From Antedon mediterranea (Eukaryota > Echinodermata > Crinoidea > Comatulida > Antedonidae): a stretch of DNA of 64,000 nucleotides. This document shows, in pieces, positions 47,170-59,813 of this stretch; within the stretch, counting starts at the first letter, position 1, and each line of letters opens with the position of its first letter. The notes under the pieces were generated by a model. That model did no database searches and had not been told where the DNA came from. It saw only the letters and a program-made list of their open reading frames with translations. A program made the translations under genes and the position numbers. Where the stretch lies: NCBI RefSeq assembly GCF_964355755.1, contig NC_092677.1, positions 4,903,001 through 4,967,000 on the forward strand, written 5' to 3'.

Positions 47170-47350
47170 GTATATTAATAATAATTATAGTAATAATAAT
47201 TATAGTAATAATAATTATAGTAATAATAATTATAGTAATAATAATTATAGTAATAATAATTATAGTAATAACAATTATAGTAATAACAATTATAGTAATA
47301 CTAATTATAGTAATAATAATTATATTAATAATAATTATAGTAATAATAAA
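47170..47350 (+). repeat. 15-bp AT minisatellite
   Basis: About twelve copies of TAATAATAATTATAG with occasional C substitutions, just downstream of the LTR element. Low divergence between units indicates a young array. Confidence 0.9.
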
Positions 47351-48324
47351 TCACTAATACAAATTGTGTGCTTGAAATCAAAGAAAATGTTGAAAAAAAT
47401 TCTCTGTATGCATTATGAAATACTTGTTATTATGATGTAATATTTTTATAAATGTGAACAGTAAAGTAAAGTAAAGTCTACCTTTTTTTGGTTCTGATGA
47501 ATACTACAACATTTTAGTAAATAACTAATGTATACCGGGAACAGATTATTAGAAATGTCGCATTTATGTTAAACATTATAATTGTCCACAGTGAAATTCA
47601 GTCTGTTTGAATATGACCAAGTAAAGCCTAACATTGAAACATAGAAACTGTTTTTACCACCGCAAGGCTTTCGTCAAACACTTTTCATCATCACATATGA
47701 GTTTAAGGAATCTGTGTCTTTAATTGAATAGTATACTATAGGCCTACTGTACTTCATTTCATTTCGCATTAATAATACTATATTAATATACTATAGTCAT
47801 TGTCTGTTATTGTATTAGTTTATGTGCCCCAAAAGTAGTACACAATACTTTATGGTATGTCGGTACGATTTGCACAAAGCGAGCTTATTTTTGTTTATAT
47901 AAGGAAGTTGTCTCACTTCTACGCCAGCCAATATATTATTTGTAATACAGTAGTGCAGCGCGTTAATCGTGAAAAAAGAAAATTTCGTTGATTTTTAACG
48001 TTTTTTGTTGATGTTTACGTTTCGAGTTAATTTTACGTTTTGTTGCGTAGATTTTTAAGGTGTTTGTATCAAAATCGTTGATTTCACAGTTTACAACAGC
48101 TTCAACGTCCTGAAGGAATGTTTTACGTTGGTTTGTAGGCCTACAGTACTGTACACTAATGTATTGCTTATAAAATTGAACAAGAAATATGAATAATTAA
48201 CGACGAAATTGGATGTTCATTAAAGTTTTTCCATTTTTATATCAATATTTTTTTTATTTGCGGATTGTTATGTCAGATTTTTCCGGGGCTCATTTTCGGT
48301 TAGCTTTCGACATTTCGTTTACAC

Positions 48325-48390
48325 ATATGTTTCAGAAACAAAGAGTATATTATAATGGAAAGCTATTGATTTCTAAAAAACATTAGATGA
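48325..48390 (+). pseudogene. Relic of a third sialidase last exon
   Basis: GTTTACACATATGTTTCAG and the following 50 bases align with the end of the last exon of locus A (12430-12485) and locus B (44388-44445), including TTCAGAAACA, 'tataat.tggaa' and TTGATTTCTAA. Only the exon end is preserved. It implies a third copy of the sialidase unit in block B or a gene-conversion scrap. Confidence 0.55.
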
Positions 48391-48399
48391 TATACTAAT

Positions 48400-49440
48400 A
48401 AAATATCTGATACTGTTTATTACATTTAAACAACACACCCTTTTTTGCCATTTGTTACCTGTACAACAACACATACTTTTTCATACAGTTTATATTAAGA
48501 AAACAAGTATAGTTTTGTTTGCATAGTCGATCGTTTTCGGTGTGACTTTTCGTCGTTTGTTTCGTTTATTTGACCAGTATCAACATAATGCAATACCGTA
48601 CAATATAACATAAAAAGGCCGGACACAAGCAGCTTTTCAAATTAGCCAGATGGGCCTATAAGTAGGTTAATCAATCAGTAACATTTTAATAAATTGCAAT
48701 AATAGTTTCATGTGTCTACACATTTTATTAACAAAGTACAATTAAGCATGTAAGATGCGAGAGAAAGTTTAAAGTTACTATCTACTCTACTTTCTATTAT
48801 TTTACAATTTTCTAATCTTCCTCAACTTGTTTATGTTGCAGCAGTAACGTAATTGCTATCAAAATACTATAACAAAGCACCGTATTTGTCACAGAATTAT
48901 AAACCGCGCTGAAACCTCGGTAACTTGTAAGCAGCGTTCATCACTGTTTTACAGTATTTCAAATGCTATTGGTTGTTATATGTATTAACAACGAACTTTT
49001 AAATGAGTCGTCTGTACGACACAGAGTAGACCTCGTATCTTGTATCATCATTAAGGTACGATAAACAAAACAATTATTGTTTTCATTTGCATAAGATGTT
49101 TTCAGTGTGACTTTCTATACAGTTTGCAGTATACTTTCTATTTCTACTTTCTATTATTTTACATTTACATAAGTTGTTTTAAACTTTATCAATTAACAGA
49201 TCTTCATTTGAAAATTTGTTCTCATTAACTAACTACTTGTAAAAATAATGCAGTAATTATCGATAATAATCAGTCTGTTCGAAATAAACATAGGCCTAAC
49301 AGATAAGATGGTATCTCTCACCTCTTCCAAATTACAAATTTCTATGTGTACCAACCATACTTAATCATGGTTATCTTATCTTATCTTAGGCCCTAATTTT
49401 ACTATTCATTACTTTATAACTTAAACACTAATTCGGGATG
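48400..49440. other. Spacer between locus B and gene 2, no gene
   Basis: AT-rich, with 'actttctattatttta' runs like those at 13110-13170, supporting homology of the two intergenic spacers. No ORF or RNA feature recognised. Confidence 0.45.
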
Positions 49441-49445
49441 AACGT

Positions 49446-50401
49446 TTAGTCGTATAACTGTTTACTATAATGTGGTTCTGCAACCTTTTCTTTCTGTGAC
49501 GTAATACAATCACGAGGCTCTTCATAAATGACCTCTTGACTTAAAGAAATAGGACTTTCAGGAGTTTGACATTCGATTTCAATCTCTTTTCTTTCCTAAA
49601 AAAACAAACAATAGCAATAATAATTGATTGTTTCTATTGAATATATTTTAACAAAATATTGTTAATGATGTGTTAAAATGTTATCAATGTATGTGCCATG
49701 TCGTAGAAAAGATGGTTTATTAGTCACTAACAAATTCATGGTACTTAAAAACAAGTTTCGATTGCTTATGATATAAGTAAATGTACTGGGTATATTTATT
49801 AATGTCAACAGAATCTTTCCTACACTGAACGTTATTTTTTGTTAAGCTTAATTCCCTCTTGCATGCAACGTGTTGTTTTTTCCCGCTGTTCACTCCGTCA
49901 AATCGAAAAAAACTTCGGTGTAAGAGTACAACCATAGAGGAAATTATACAATAGAATATTGGAAAATTATGATTTCAGTCTCCCATTGATTCTGTTTTGT
50001 TGGAATACTTCAACAGCGTCAAACCACAGAGTTGTCAAAATTAATTGTAAATCTGTTCAGTATTAATGTATTTAGGTTTTTTTACCTGTGTTCTTGTTCT
50101 AAATTGCCCTCTGTTGATTTTGCTGTAAACGTCAACATTGGATTGAGTTTTCACTTGGCATTGAAGATTTTGATATTTTGAATGGACTTCTCTTAATCGT
50201 CTTTGCTAAAGAAACAATTTCAATAAAAAGTTTGTTTGTTCGTTGGGTGCTTAAAGGAATGTTTATTCATCATCTTGACTTAAAACTGTAAACAAAAAGT
50301 ACTTACAGCAATATAACATGTAAGAACAGAACCAAGAATGAATGCAATGATGATAGCCACAGTTAGTAGGCCCACTGTACCCATTTGAAACGAATCATCT
50401 A
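49446..50401 (-). CDS. Membrane and tail exons of gene 2
   Basis: 50307-50401 encodes the helix ending CYIA. 50086-50205 encodes 40 residues with SKYQNL and DVYSKI. 49446-49595 encodes the last 49 residues with VIYEEP and HYSKQL. The last exon aligns with gene 1 exons 14593 and 14193 (ERKEIEIECQ against KREVIEIKCQ; YEEP against YEEI), showing a fused or shortened version. Confidence 0.7.
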
Positions 50402-53400
50402 CTGTAGAAAAGATTTAACCGTTTGTTCGGTTGTGAAATCATTGAAAATATTATCTTCAATACTGGGCTAAAAATGGTGAATGATTAAGTGGAAATGTAT
50501 AATTCAAACACTAAACTATTACTTGGTAAATACAGTATGGTGACTTACCTTTCAAATTGTCTGTAGGCCCATCTGTAGGCCTACCTGCTTTGGGCCTACA
50601 GTTCTCAAGTGATGTAGAGGCATTAAGTTTTTCATTCTCTGCATAACATGTAAGATTTGATTGACATATCTCATCAGTAATTTCTATAATTGCTGTACAT
50701 TCTCCTTTCTTAACCATTTCTCCATCTTGTAATATCAATACTGATGATGGCTTGGGATGGCCCTCTGCTGTACATGTTGCAAAACAATCTTCAGGTTTGA
50801 ATGTTGCGATAATATCTATTGAGAGAAGATAAGGCTTAAAGCTTAAGAAGATTTAGAAATATTGTTTTGAATCGATATGGGCCTAACAGCAAGACAAATT
50901 ACGCTTGTTATTACAGATTCAGTTCATCACACGTTTATTTAGTTATGAATGTAACTGGGTCCCAAGCAGAAAAAATAATAAGGATTTTCAAAATTTTAAT
51001 ATTTAGAATATAGATACAGAAATTTTATTTTTAGAAGAAAACAAAACAGTGGAACATTTTCTAATTTTTGTATTGCCTCATATATTTAATAGTAGGCTAT
51101 ATATATATATAATTTTCTACATACAAAATATTTCCAACTGTTTTCCGGCACTGGTTTTAGCATCAACTCCCTTAAACTGATCACTCTCGGCTTTACATGT
51201 ATATATACCACTGTCTTCCATAGTGGCTGCTTCAATATTAAGGACATTTCCTTTGGTATTTATCTTCTTTCCATCTTTATACCAAGTAATGTAAGGAATA
51301 GGATCACCATTAGGTTTACTACAGGTAAATGTGACTATTTCACCTCCATAGGCAGTGCTTGCTGAGGCATTAAGACGTGGTTGATCCATGTCTGAGAAAA
51401 ACAATACAAAAAACAACGAAAATAATGGTATAAAAATAAAACAATTTACAAATGGAAGAATGAAAGACATTTATAGAGTAGACCTAGTATTAATGAGGCA
51501 TTAAGACGTGGCTGATCCAAGTCTGAGAAAAAGTATAAAACAAATTAGACAGCAGACAAATAAACATGTAGTCAACACAAATTACAACAAAAAGAAGTGT
51601 ATATAGTATTATGCCTATTGATACTCAAGAAAATGTAACTCTAATTCCGGAGTTATACTATTGGCGTGACGTGGGAACATTTAAAATTATAGGCCTACTA
51701 TTTAGTAAACAATTATAAGGACTAGATGGTACGGTACGCTCGCTTCGCTCGCGTACCATCTAGGTAATGCCCACAGATGGTTCTCGAATACATAATAATT
51801 TCAGCGTTAAAAAACTGGCGATTTCACTGATGTACGTACCGCAGGACAATAATACATGTCGTTTACAGGAAAGAATAAATAGACACTGATTTATGTACTG
51901 AACTAAAATTAGCACCCTGGGAATTATTTCCGAAAGAGAAACTTGTCACAAAATGAGACCAATTGTTTAAGTCAAATTTAAACAAACTTAATTTGTGTTT
52001 TGTATGTAACATTATAGGGTTGAGGGGTGGGAAAGAGGATGGGTGCAAAGAGGAACAATTTTTAAATATATTCTTTATCCATGTAGTAACGAAATATTAA
52101 TTGTTTTCATGTTTTACAAATAATATACCACTAAACACAGTAAAACATTGCGATGTAATACTTTGTTGAAACTATCACCGTCCTAGTCGATTGAAATAGT
52201 ACAGTACATGTAACGATACATCACTACCACGTGTATATGTTTAGGCCTATATAATGTAGAACAATTTGTGAAAACCACTTCTATTAGGGGCAAACCATAA
52301 ATTCGATTTAATCGTCAATAAATATTAAATTATTGAACTCAACTTAATTAGTAGGTCTAATGGTTTTCAATTGTTTCTTAGAGCCAATTCATACTTAAGT
52401 TGGTTCCTACCCTACCCACCAAAGTTGTTCTGCGTTTAGGGCATGTGATGCACCGTAGGCCTATCCTCTACTGGCTTTACAACGCTACTCATGCCAGTGA
52501 GGGAAGGGTGATGATGTGGGTGGTTTAACTGCAATAATAAAGATGTGTACATAATATACGGCGACTGAAAACGCTAGCTCATTATCCGTTAAAAAAAATA
52601 CCAACCATGGAACTATAATATAAGATATATATATATATATATATTATAGTTCCATGATCCAACCTCTGCAGCACAGATTGAAAAAAAAATGAATCGAATT
52701 TCTGTTATGAGTATACAGTACTTGCCTTTACGACGCCTGAGGGAATAGACACTTGTGGAATAGAGATTGGAATGTTCCATTCATTTCAAATCAATACATT
52801 TGTATAAACGTATATTAAATCTATCAAAATAGTAGTTTTTCAACATTATGATGCTGTACTCGAGCTGTTCGACCGGTTTTCAGCCATTAAAAACAATTAT
52901 CGTAGGAGGAGATAGGAAAATGCGGAGCATCCTCGTATTATTGTCTGCGGGTATTTTTCAAGATGGACATGCATTAGACAGTGTATACACGATCGGAAAA
53001 CACCCCTATTTGGGGCAAATCGTTGAACCTAAATTCGTTTTAATCGTCAATAACTAATTATCGAACTCAATTTAATTAGTAAACAGGGTTACATCAGGTT
53101 GTTAAAATCAGTACCGAAAGTACGAACCAACTTTATATACCATCGAGTAAACATTCTAGAAATTACGCGCGATTTACCGAATTTTGCCCTTACGTAAATT
53201 TATATATAGATGTCGGTTTATGATGGGTTTTTTTTTCAGGCTACAGTACATCATGATTATCTGTTATACTCACAATATACAGTTAGCATAGATGGACTTA
53301 ATAATTTAATCAATCCATCTGCGATTTGTATCTGGCATCTAAATCTTCTCTGAGAATCGTTTCTTAAAGGATGTAAGATCACCAGGCTAGCTTCACCAGG

Positions 53401-53918
53401 AGCAGTGTGTAACCGGAAACGTGCATTTTCCATCTTTTTATCATTCACAATTCCTGGGTTGATCGTTACTTCATCTTCATTTAGTTCATCCCATTGTAGT
53501 GAAGTAGGAGTAGAAGTAAATTGTGAATAATCACAAGTTATCACCACTTCAGCGTCGCCTTCTTTAGCTGTCTGGTTAAAGGTCGTTTGACCATGTGCTT
53601 AAAATATTAAAAATATCCTATTGTTTACATTTAACCATTTTACTGTTGATAATTCAATATTTAACTGCCGCAAACTAAAAAAAAATATTTTCTATACTAT
53701 ACATACAAACAAGTAAAAAGAATAAAACTGCTTTCAACCTACTGTTTTTAGTTTTACGCGTTTGTAATCTGGTTATATAAAACTATTTCAATATTAACTG
53801 GCTGACTAAAAATTGTATTTGTCGTTTAGTTGTTGATTATCATATTTAGTTATATTTTAATTATCTTACCGAATAAAGATTGTAGATATACAATAAATAA
53901 AATTCGCTTCAACCCCAT
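49446..53918 (-). CDS. Three-Ig type I receptor with tandem tyrosine-motif tail (gene 2)
   Basis: Exons on the minus strand: 53870-53918 (signal, MGLKRILFIVYLQSLFG), 53274-53597 (V-like Ig), 51125-51391 (I-set-like Ig), 50549-50815 (C2-like Ig and stalk), 50307-50401 (membrane helix), 50086-50205 and 49446-49595 (tail), ending in TAA. All are open and all phases match; about 420 residues. The membrane stretch includes VGLLTVAIIIAFILGSVL. The tail has SKYQNL (fits the S-x-Y-x-x-L form of an ITIM), then YSKI twelve residues after YQNL. The pair YxxL-x12-YxxI fits a relaxed ITAM. Later come VIYEEP and HYSKQL. It is paralogous to gene 1 but has one V-like domain fewer and a shorter tail, and is likewise convergent with its Ig-sialidase neighbour. 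A Helitron fills most of the first large intron. Confidence 0.75.
50549..53597 (-). CDS. Ig exons of gene 2
   Basis: Ig1 53274-53597: 'VVITCDYSQF', 'LQWDELNED', 'FRCQIQ'. Ig2 51125-51391: 'VTFTCSKPNGDPIPYITWYK', 'DSGIYTCKAESD'. Ig3 50549-50815: 'FATCTAEGHPKPSSVLIL', 'ICQSNLTCYAEN', followed by a polar stalk 'GRPTDGPTDN'. All phase 1-1. Confidence 0.75.
51495..51525 (-). pseudogene. Duplicate scrap of an Ig2 exon start
   Basis: About 35 bases (AGGCATTAAGACGTGGCTG, then CTGAGAAAAA) repeat the acceptor and first codons of the Ig2 exon at 51366-51400. The rest of the exon is missing. A failed or eroded exon duplication 130 bp upstream of the working exon. Confidence 0.65.
51722..53210 (-). mobile_element. 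Non-autonomous Helitron, copy 2
   Basis: Same termini as 31167-32603: TCTATATATAAATTTACG start (minus strand), hairpin and CTAG end, A and T host bases. It is 1,489 bp, with a few indels and an inserted 51-bp palindrome at 52606-52656. It lies in the Ig1-Ig2 intron of gene 2, ending 63 bp from exon 53274-53597. Confidence 0.85.
52606..52656. repeat. Small palindromic insertion inside Helitron copy 2
   Basis: CATGGAACTATAATAT and its reverse complement flank an (AT)n core. Copy 1 has no such sequence at the equivalent place, so it arrived after the copies separated. Confidence 0.8.
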
Positions 53919-54119
53919 CTGGAAAAAAATGGATAAAAATATCTTTTTATTAAGATTGGCTTACAGCATGGAGGAAATCTATTTTTCCTCCATGAATATA
54001 TAAAGTTGATATTATATATAATGAAATCCAAGTCGTAAATAATCGTTAACAACGAACAAAACAGAAGGATAGTATATTTTAAAAGAATAAAAGCTATTAT
54101 ACAGACACGCTTGTTCGTT

Positions 54120-54190
54120 ACACGGAACCGGAGACGGTGCCGTTGCATTCTGTATATAAAAGTGACGGCACCGTCTTCCGTTCCGTGAAA
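54120..54190. mobile_element. GC-rich hairpin, probable MITE
   Basis: CACGGAACCGGAGACGGTGC and its near-perfect inverted counterpart (54163-54186) surround a 21-nt AT-rich loop. It stands out by GC content from the AT-rich flanks, upstream of gene 2. Confidence 0.7.
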
Positions 54191-54399
54191 CGGATCATGT
54201 GTGAATTTAGCTTTTTCTATGCCCAACATAAATACAAGTTCTAGGCCTATATCTCTCTTTTTCTTCGATATCTGTAATCAGTATTATGAGTTTTGTTTTC
54301 ACAATTATCGTCGCCGCCGCCGGCTCGTTTCATTTAGTTATCTTTATTATCATAATAGTTATTTCAAGATCAATGACAACATTGTCGCATTATATTAAT

Positions 54400-54850
54400 T
54401 TTCAATCTCTCCTTCGTCTTCTTTTTTTATTTATATTTAGTTATGGTTAAGCTACTTACCTTTGTCTTCTCTGGAAAAAATTGTGTGTCTGTGTCGGTTA
54501 TTAGTAGGCCCTATAATTCGTTATTATTTTAAATAAAATTGTACTTTTTTGTTTCATTTTCGATCGCATTCAAGGACGTAATCAACCATGACATTGATAT
54601 TTAAACTGATGATTGGTTGATTAATTTATAATATAAACCTTTATTTTATATTATCAATTATATATGTTTGTTCTATCACTCTCGTCTTATTCTTTTATAC
54701 GATCACAATAATCGTATTTTAGAGAGTGGCTCAGAGGATGCACGTGGGCATAACTACTGTGTAGGCCTATAATTCCCGTTCGATGAAATGCTTATACAAA
54801 ATATCATCTTCAGAAAATATTGTACATCTTCATAGCGAATACCGTTATGA
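54400..54850. other. Upstream flank of gene 2, no gene
   Basis: AT-rich with an isolated AGGCCTATAAT word at 54765. Nothing further could be supported. Confidence 0.4.
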
Positions 54851-54858
54851 AGTTAAAG

Positions 54859-55223
54859 TTAAAGATGTATTGTCTCCCTGGAAAAATAATTCTTTATGTT
54901 AACATATTTTTTTCTTGAAATATGCCATAATTCTAATGTTCCATAATTCAATTTGACCAAAAATTGGATCGGAAAAACAATCAATCAACCTGTTATTTAA
55001 AGCAAGAAAGTAGTGAAATTGGCTGCCAGCCAATAATGGGTTTTTGATTGAATTTAACCGTTTGTCAGCATGTCGGGTCTTATAAGTGAAAACATTTTGT
55101 TTTCGTTTTTCCCTGCCGGTAAGTATAATTAATTATTATTTATTAAAACTACAAAATGGCCTATTCAAAATTTGATTTTATTAATCTTATTTTTTTCATG
55201 TTTTTGGGGGACTATACATCTTA
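54859..55223. mobile_element. MITE, TTAAAGATGTATTGTC family
   Basis: Left end TTAAAGATGTATTGTCTCCC; right end GGGGACTATACATCTTA. Shares 'ttgaccaaaaattgga' with the member at 25231-25511. Third full member in the window. Confidence 0.65.
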
Positions 55224-56159
55224 TTTATTATACACTGTATATGCTAAAAAATATAAAAAACAAGAGTAACATAATTACCCTTTTTGTCACTTCGGGCGTT
55301 CCATAACATTTTATTTTTGAAGTACAGGGATGTTTAAAAGCAATGGGGGGTGTCACGCCAAATGAGGTACCACTGCCAAATGAGGTACCGCACTTAATTT
55401 GGCGTCTAAGGCGCCAAATTAGGTACTATTGCAAAATGAAGTTCTATTGTAATTTTGTAAAATACAGTTTATATAAAACAAGCATTATTTAAGCCAGTAT
55501 TAAACTACAATATGTATTCTGTGTTGTTACGCCTGTTATTAGATCAAGCTATTACATTAAATTAAATATAAAGCAGAAAATAGTTATCCTTTTTTGATTT
55601 TCGTCGAATAGATCGAAGCGGAAGTGCTTCGGTCATGGTCCGCAAATTATATGATACGCCTTGTGTACCAAAATGTTTTTACTGCTTTTAGTTGAATCAC
55701 CGCGTGTACAGTTAAAACCAATAGATTGTGCTGCAGTGCAGATTGTCTGTATAGTAATGTGGGCTGTGTGCTTCCTTGGGGGTCTGTCTATCAAGGTACA
55801 ACATTTCGACGAAGCCATTTAATATTTTCATTTTGTTTTAATATCTGTAGAATGCGTCGTCATTTATTCTGAAGCTAATACTGTAGGCCTACCGTAATCG
55901 GGCGGTATTATTAAGGCTAGCTCACGTACAGCAGAATTCACACGTAGAATTATGTGGTGTTGCTTGATTGTAAATTGCCCAGATTCTTCATTAGGAAAGA
56001 ACTGATCAATTTGAATTCAATGAAGGTTAATTCTAGAACTGATATTTAAGGAGTCTTTAGAACAGATTAAGATGTCCTCTATAAACGGAGTCCTCACAAA
56101 CTCATATAAGAGGTCCTCTTGTAAAATCAGGTTCCCGTCGAATTTATTTTAGATAATTA

Positions 56160-56745
56160 ACTAAATTATCATAGATTTCGTACCCACCATTCCATCGATA
56201 GCTTTTTTTTTCTCTTTTGTGGCGCAAACACCACTTTTATCCACATTCATATACTGTATTATCATGTCATTACATAAAATTATATTATTTAACACATTTG
56301 TTAATTCCCAATTCATCAGTAACATTTTTACATTTATGAATTCCGTATTGCCTCCTATTTTCATTAATGTTCTTCGTTTTAAAATATTTTACACATAAAG
56401 AATTTGTGAGATTTTCAATTGTTTGTTTTAATTTTACAACCCGGATTATACAATGTATTTATATACAAGATAAAATGAATTAAATCAGATCAGCACCACC
56501 TGTAACTCGTATCATCACAGTGAATTCCTTTTCTGATAATCGAGCAAATTAGAATTTATATTAACATAATAGTATTTCTTAAAGCTACCCATTTTTCTTT
56601 ATTGTTATATCTTTCACATTCAATGTTATGCATATTGCTTCCTTTTGAATGAATTCCATAAAGATTTACCCACTGGCTTATTTAATGCTGATTTATTCTA
56701 TAAATAGTGAAGGCTGCAAATGTGTAAATATAGGCCTAATCTACT
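56160..56745 (-). mobile_element. LINE 3' end fragment
   Basis: Reverse-complement match to 16935-17505: CCACTGGCTTATTTAATGC corresponds to the 'ALNKPVGK' coding segment, and GGCGCAAACACCACTTTTAT to its 3' UTR. Several indels; inactive. Confidence 0.75.
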
Positions 56746-57264
56746 ATATTCCATCGATATAGCTAATTAAATTACTGTATGTCAATAAATAAAGAATATT
56801 AACTTACAGTAGCATCCCACTCTCATCACCCCACAAAGTATAAAAGTGCATGCATGTTCCATATTATGTACGACGTATGAATTGATGGAACGAACAATCG
56901 AGATGAAAATAACGCATGCAATCTCCATTGCAAAATTAGGTTCCATTTACGTATAAATTCTAATATTCCCGACCTCAAAATAATTAGTGTTATAACTACG
57001 GTATCTGCATTTAGCTTCCTAAAATTTCGTCCACCCCTCCGAACATGTTTTCAACATCGTATGAACAAACAAGGTGACCGATTTTTTAGGTTCCATTGCA
57101 TTATTGCGAATTTAAGGTTGTTTCCAACTTCGAAGTAATACTTACTTAGAATTTCGCTCACCACCCCATTCCCATCCAAACTTGTTTCCCACATCGTAAT
57201 ATGAACAAACGAGATGACGACTTTATTGCAAAATTACGTTCAATTAATTGCGAATTCACGTTGT

Positions 57265-59809
57265 AGTCCAGTCAAAAATCACCCTCACCATGGTATAAGA
57301 ACGTACCCTAATAAAATTTCATCCGTAGGTTCTATGTATATAGGTAATAACATTTCTTGATGTTGCGTCTTGCAAAACTTGGGATTTTACGAGAAAATTA
57401 GACTTTTATACCCAATTTATAACTACCTCATGTCGTATTATTGTGTACAGCGAATTCGACGAAGCGTGACTAAAATTACGAGACGCCGTTAGCGCCCGTT
57501 GAAAAATGCATTAACAAAGCTAAAAACCTACAAAATTAATAGTTTATACAATAATTTAAATATAGTTTACAATAAATTGTATAATAAAATACATAACATA
57601 TAAAGAAAACCCAAGTATAATCTCAAATATTTACAGATATGTGTTTAAAAATGTACAAATCAAAATGGCCTTCCATAAAATAAAGTGCGCCCTCACTCGT
57701 CATACTTTTATCGGACTTGTATGGATGGTTATACAAGGCATTAATATATGAAACACGATGCGGTTTGTTAGTTATTGCCTCTGCAAGAGGCAGAATATTA
57801 TATTTTCACAAATATATTTCCAATTTTTATCATGGAAAAAAAGAATTGTATATATTTAAACACATTACAACCTCCAGTATACCATCATGATGGATTAAGT
57901 GTATATTTGTATATCTGCGCTGAAGCGTAATGATCTACTAGTTTTTCTGGTTTTATTTTTAGACATTCTTTTTTTTTAACAGCATTACTTGCGTGGATAT
58001 CACAATGCATTGCATATTTTGAACTATCATTCGCGATTATGATCTTAATTAGTGTAAGAACCAATCATTTAAGGATAATCCATTTCGTGTAGGCCTATAC
58101 GAAAGATACTAGGCCCTACCTCAAGTAGCCCTACTTTCACTTTCCAACAATTATTAAGAGCGTATCAAAGGGGCTGGTTGGCATTCGTCTGAATCAACAT
58201 TTATCATTTTTCCCTTTCACCCGCCGATGCCCCCACTGCCAATGGGGAGGAGGAGCCGGTTTGATCCTCTCTGAATCCGTCTGGCCTTCACATCGTACCG
58301 ATGTGTGAAGTTTGAGCCAATAAACGTCATTCATGACGATTCTTTAAGTTCGAAGTCGTCTTCCAGAATTCAAAGCATTCTAAATTTAAAGTATTTTTCC
58401 GTTTTTCCACCGTTCACATTTCACTAAATAAAAGAAAGTGAGAATGTTGGAGTGTGATTCGCGAGAAACGACATACTGTATTACCCAATTCTCCCAATTT
58501 TTTAAGACGTGACGTATATTAAATACATTCTAATATAAAGTGTTTTGGTTGAGAGTAGTCCTACAATTATTATTGGACATTTTATACACAAAAGCATGTC
58601 ATAAACGATCGGTTCACCTCCACGGCCTGAAAGTTCTCACTTGGGACAAAAAAGTAAAGTCCAGAACAAAAGTTTTATATGCATTTATTTCAAATATTGT
58701 TATCCGCCGAGTCCGACACATTTTAATGCATTTAAATAAAATTTAAAAAGCTTGGGAGAACACAGTAGTTTAATTTGTTGGCTTATTCAAATGCTTATAA
58801 ATGACGTTTTAAACATAAAAGATGTAGGCTATTTTTCCCAAAAGTGAAGATGAACATTAATTAATTAATTAAATGTAAAAGAATAACACAGTTATCCGTC
58901 AGAAGTCTTCGAACAGAAAGAATCTTCGGTGGCAGGATTACATTTTCTAAAACACGAAATTGTCTCACACATCATACGATGCCAATAAACAATTCAAAGA
59001 AAATTAAACAAAACTAACAATCACAAGGATTCTTTGTTGCGGATAACCAATGAGAAAATATTTCAGAGTACTTTATTAATTTAAATCTTTATTATATCGT
59101 ATACGCGAAATGGACTGTCATTTAAAAATGATTCTTACTCAAATTAATATTGACTATAATCGCGAATAAACAAATGCATTGTGATATCCACGCAAGTAAT
59201 GCTGTGAAAAAAAGAATGTCCAGAATATAACCAGATAACTAGAAGATCATTACGCTATAGCATATACAATACGGCGCTTCACTTAATCCATCATGATGGT
59301 AGACTGGAGGTTGTAATGTGTTTAAATATATACAATTCTTTTTTTCCATGATAAAAACTAGAAATATATTTGTGAAAATATAATATTCTGCCTCTTGCAG
59401 AGGCAATAACTAACAAACCGCATCGGGTTTCGTATTATTAATGCCTTGTATAACCATCCATACAAGTCCGATAAAAGTATGACGAGTGAGGGCGCACTTT
59501 ATTTTATGGAAGGCCATTTTGATTTGTACATTTTTAAACACATATCTGTAAATATTTGAGATTATACTTGAGTTTTCTTTATATGTTATGTATTTTATTA
59601 TACAATTTATTGTAAACTATATTTAAATTATTGTATAAACTATTAATTTTGTAGGTTTTTAGCTTTGTTAATGCATTTTTCAACGGGCGCAAACGGCGTC
59701 TCGTAATTTCAGTCACGCTTCGTCGCATTCGCTGTACACAATAATACGACATGAGGTAGTTATAAATTGGGTATAAAAGTCTAATTTTCTCGTAAAATCC
59801 CAAGTTTTG
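57265..59809 (+). repeat. Unit 1 of a giant palindrome (foldback element)
   Basis: Starts AGTCCAGTCAAAAATCACCC. Its left arm (57265-about 58100) is itself repeated inverted at the right (about 59090-59809), leaving a middle of about 1 kb. The right arm lacks the terminal 110 or so bases. Unit 2 is its reverse complement. The ORFs inside are spurious. Confidence 0.8.
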
Positions 59810-59813
59810 GACT

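Noticed and set aside
47170-47350. CRISPR-like array
   Set aside because: Contiguous 15-bp AT units without spacers; a minisatellite.
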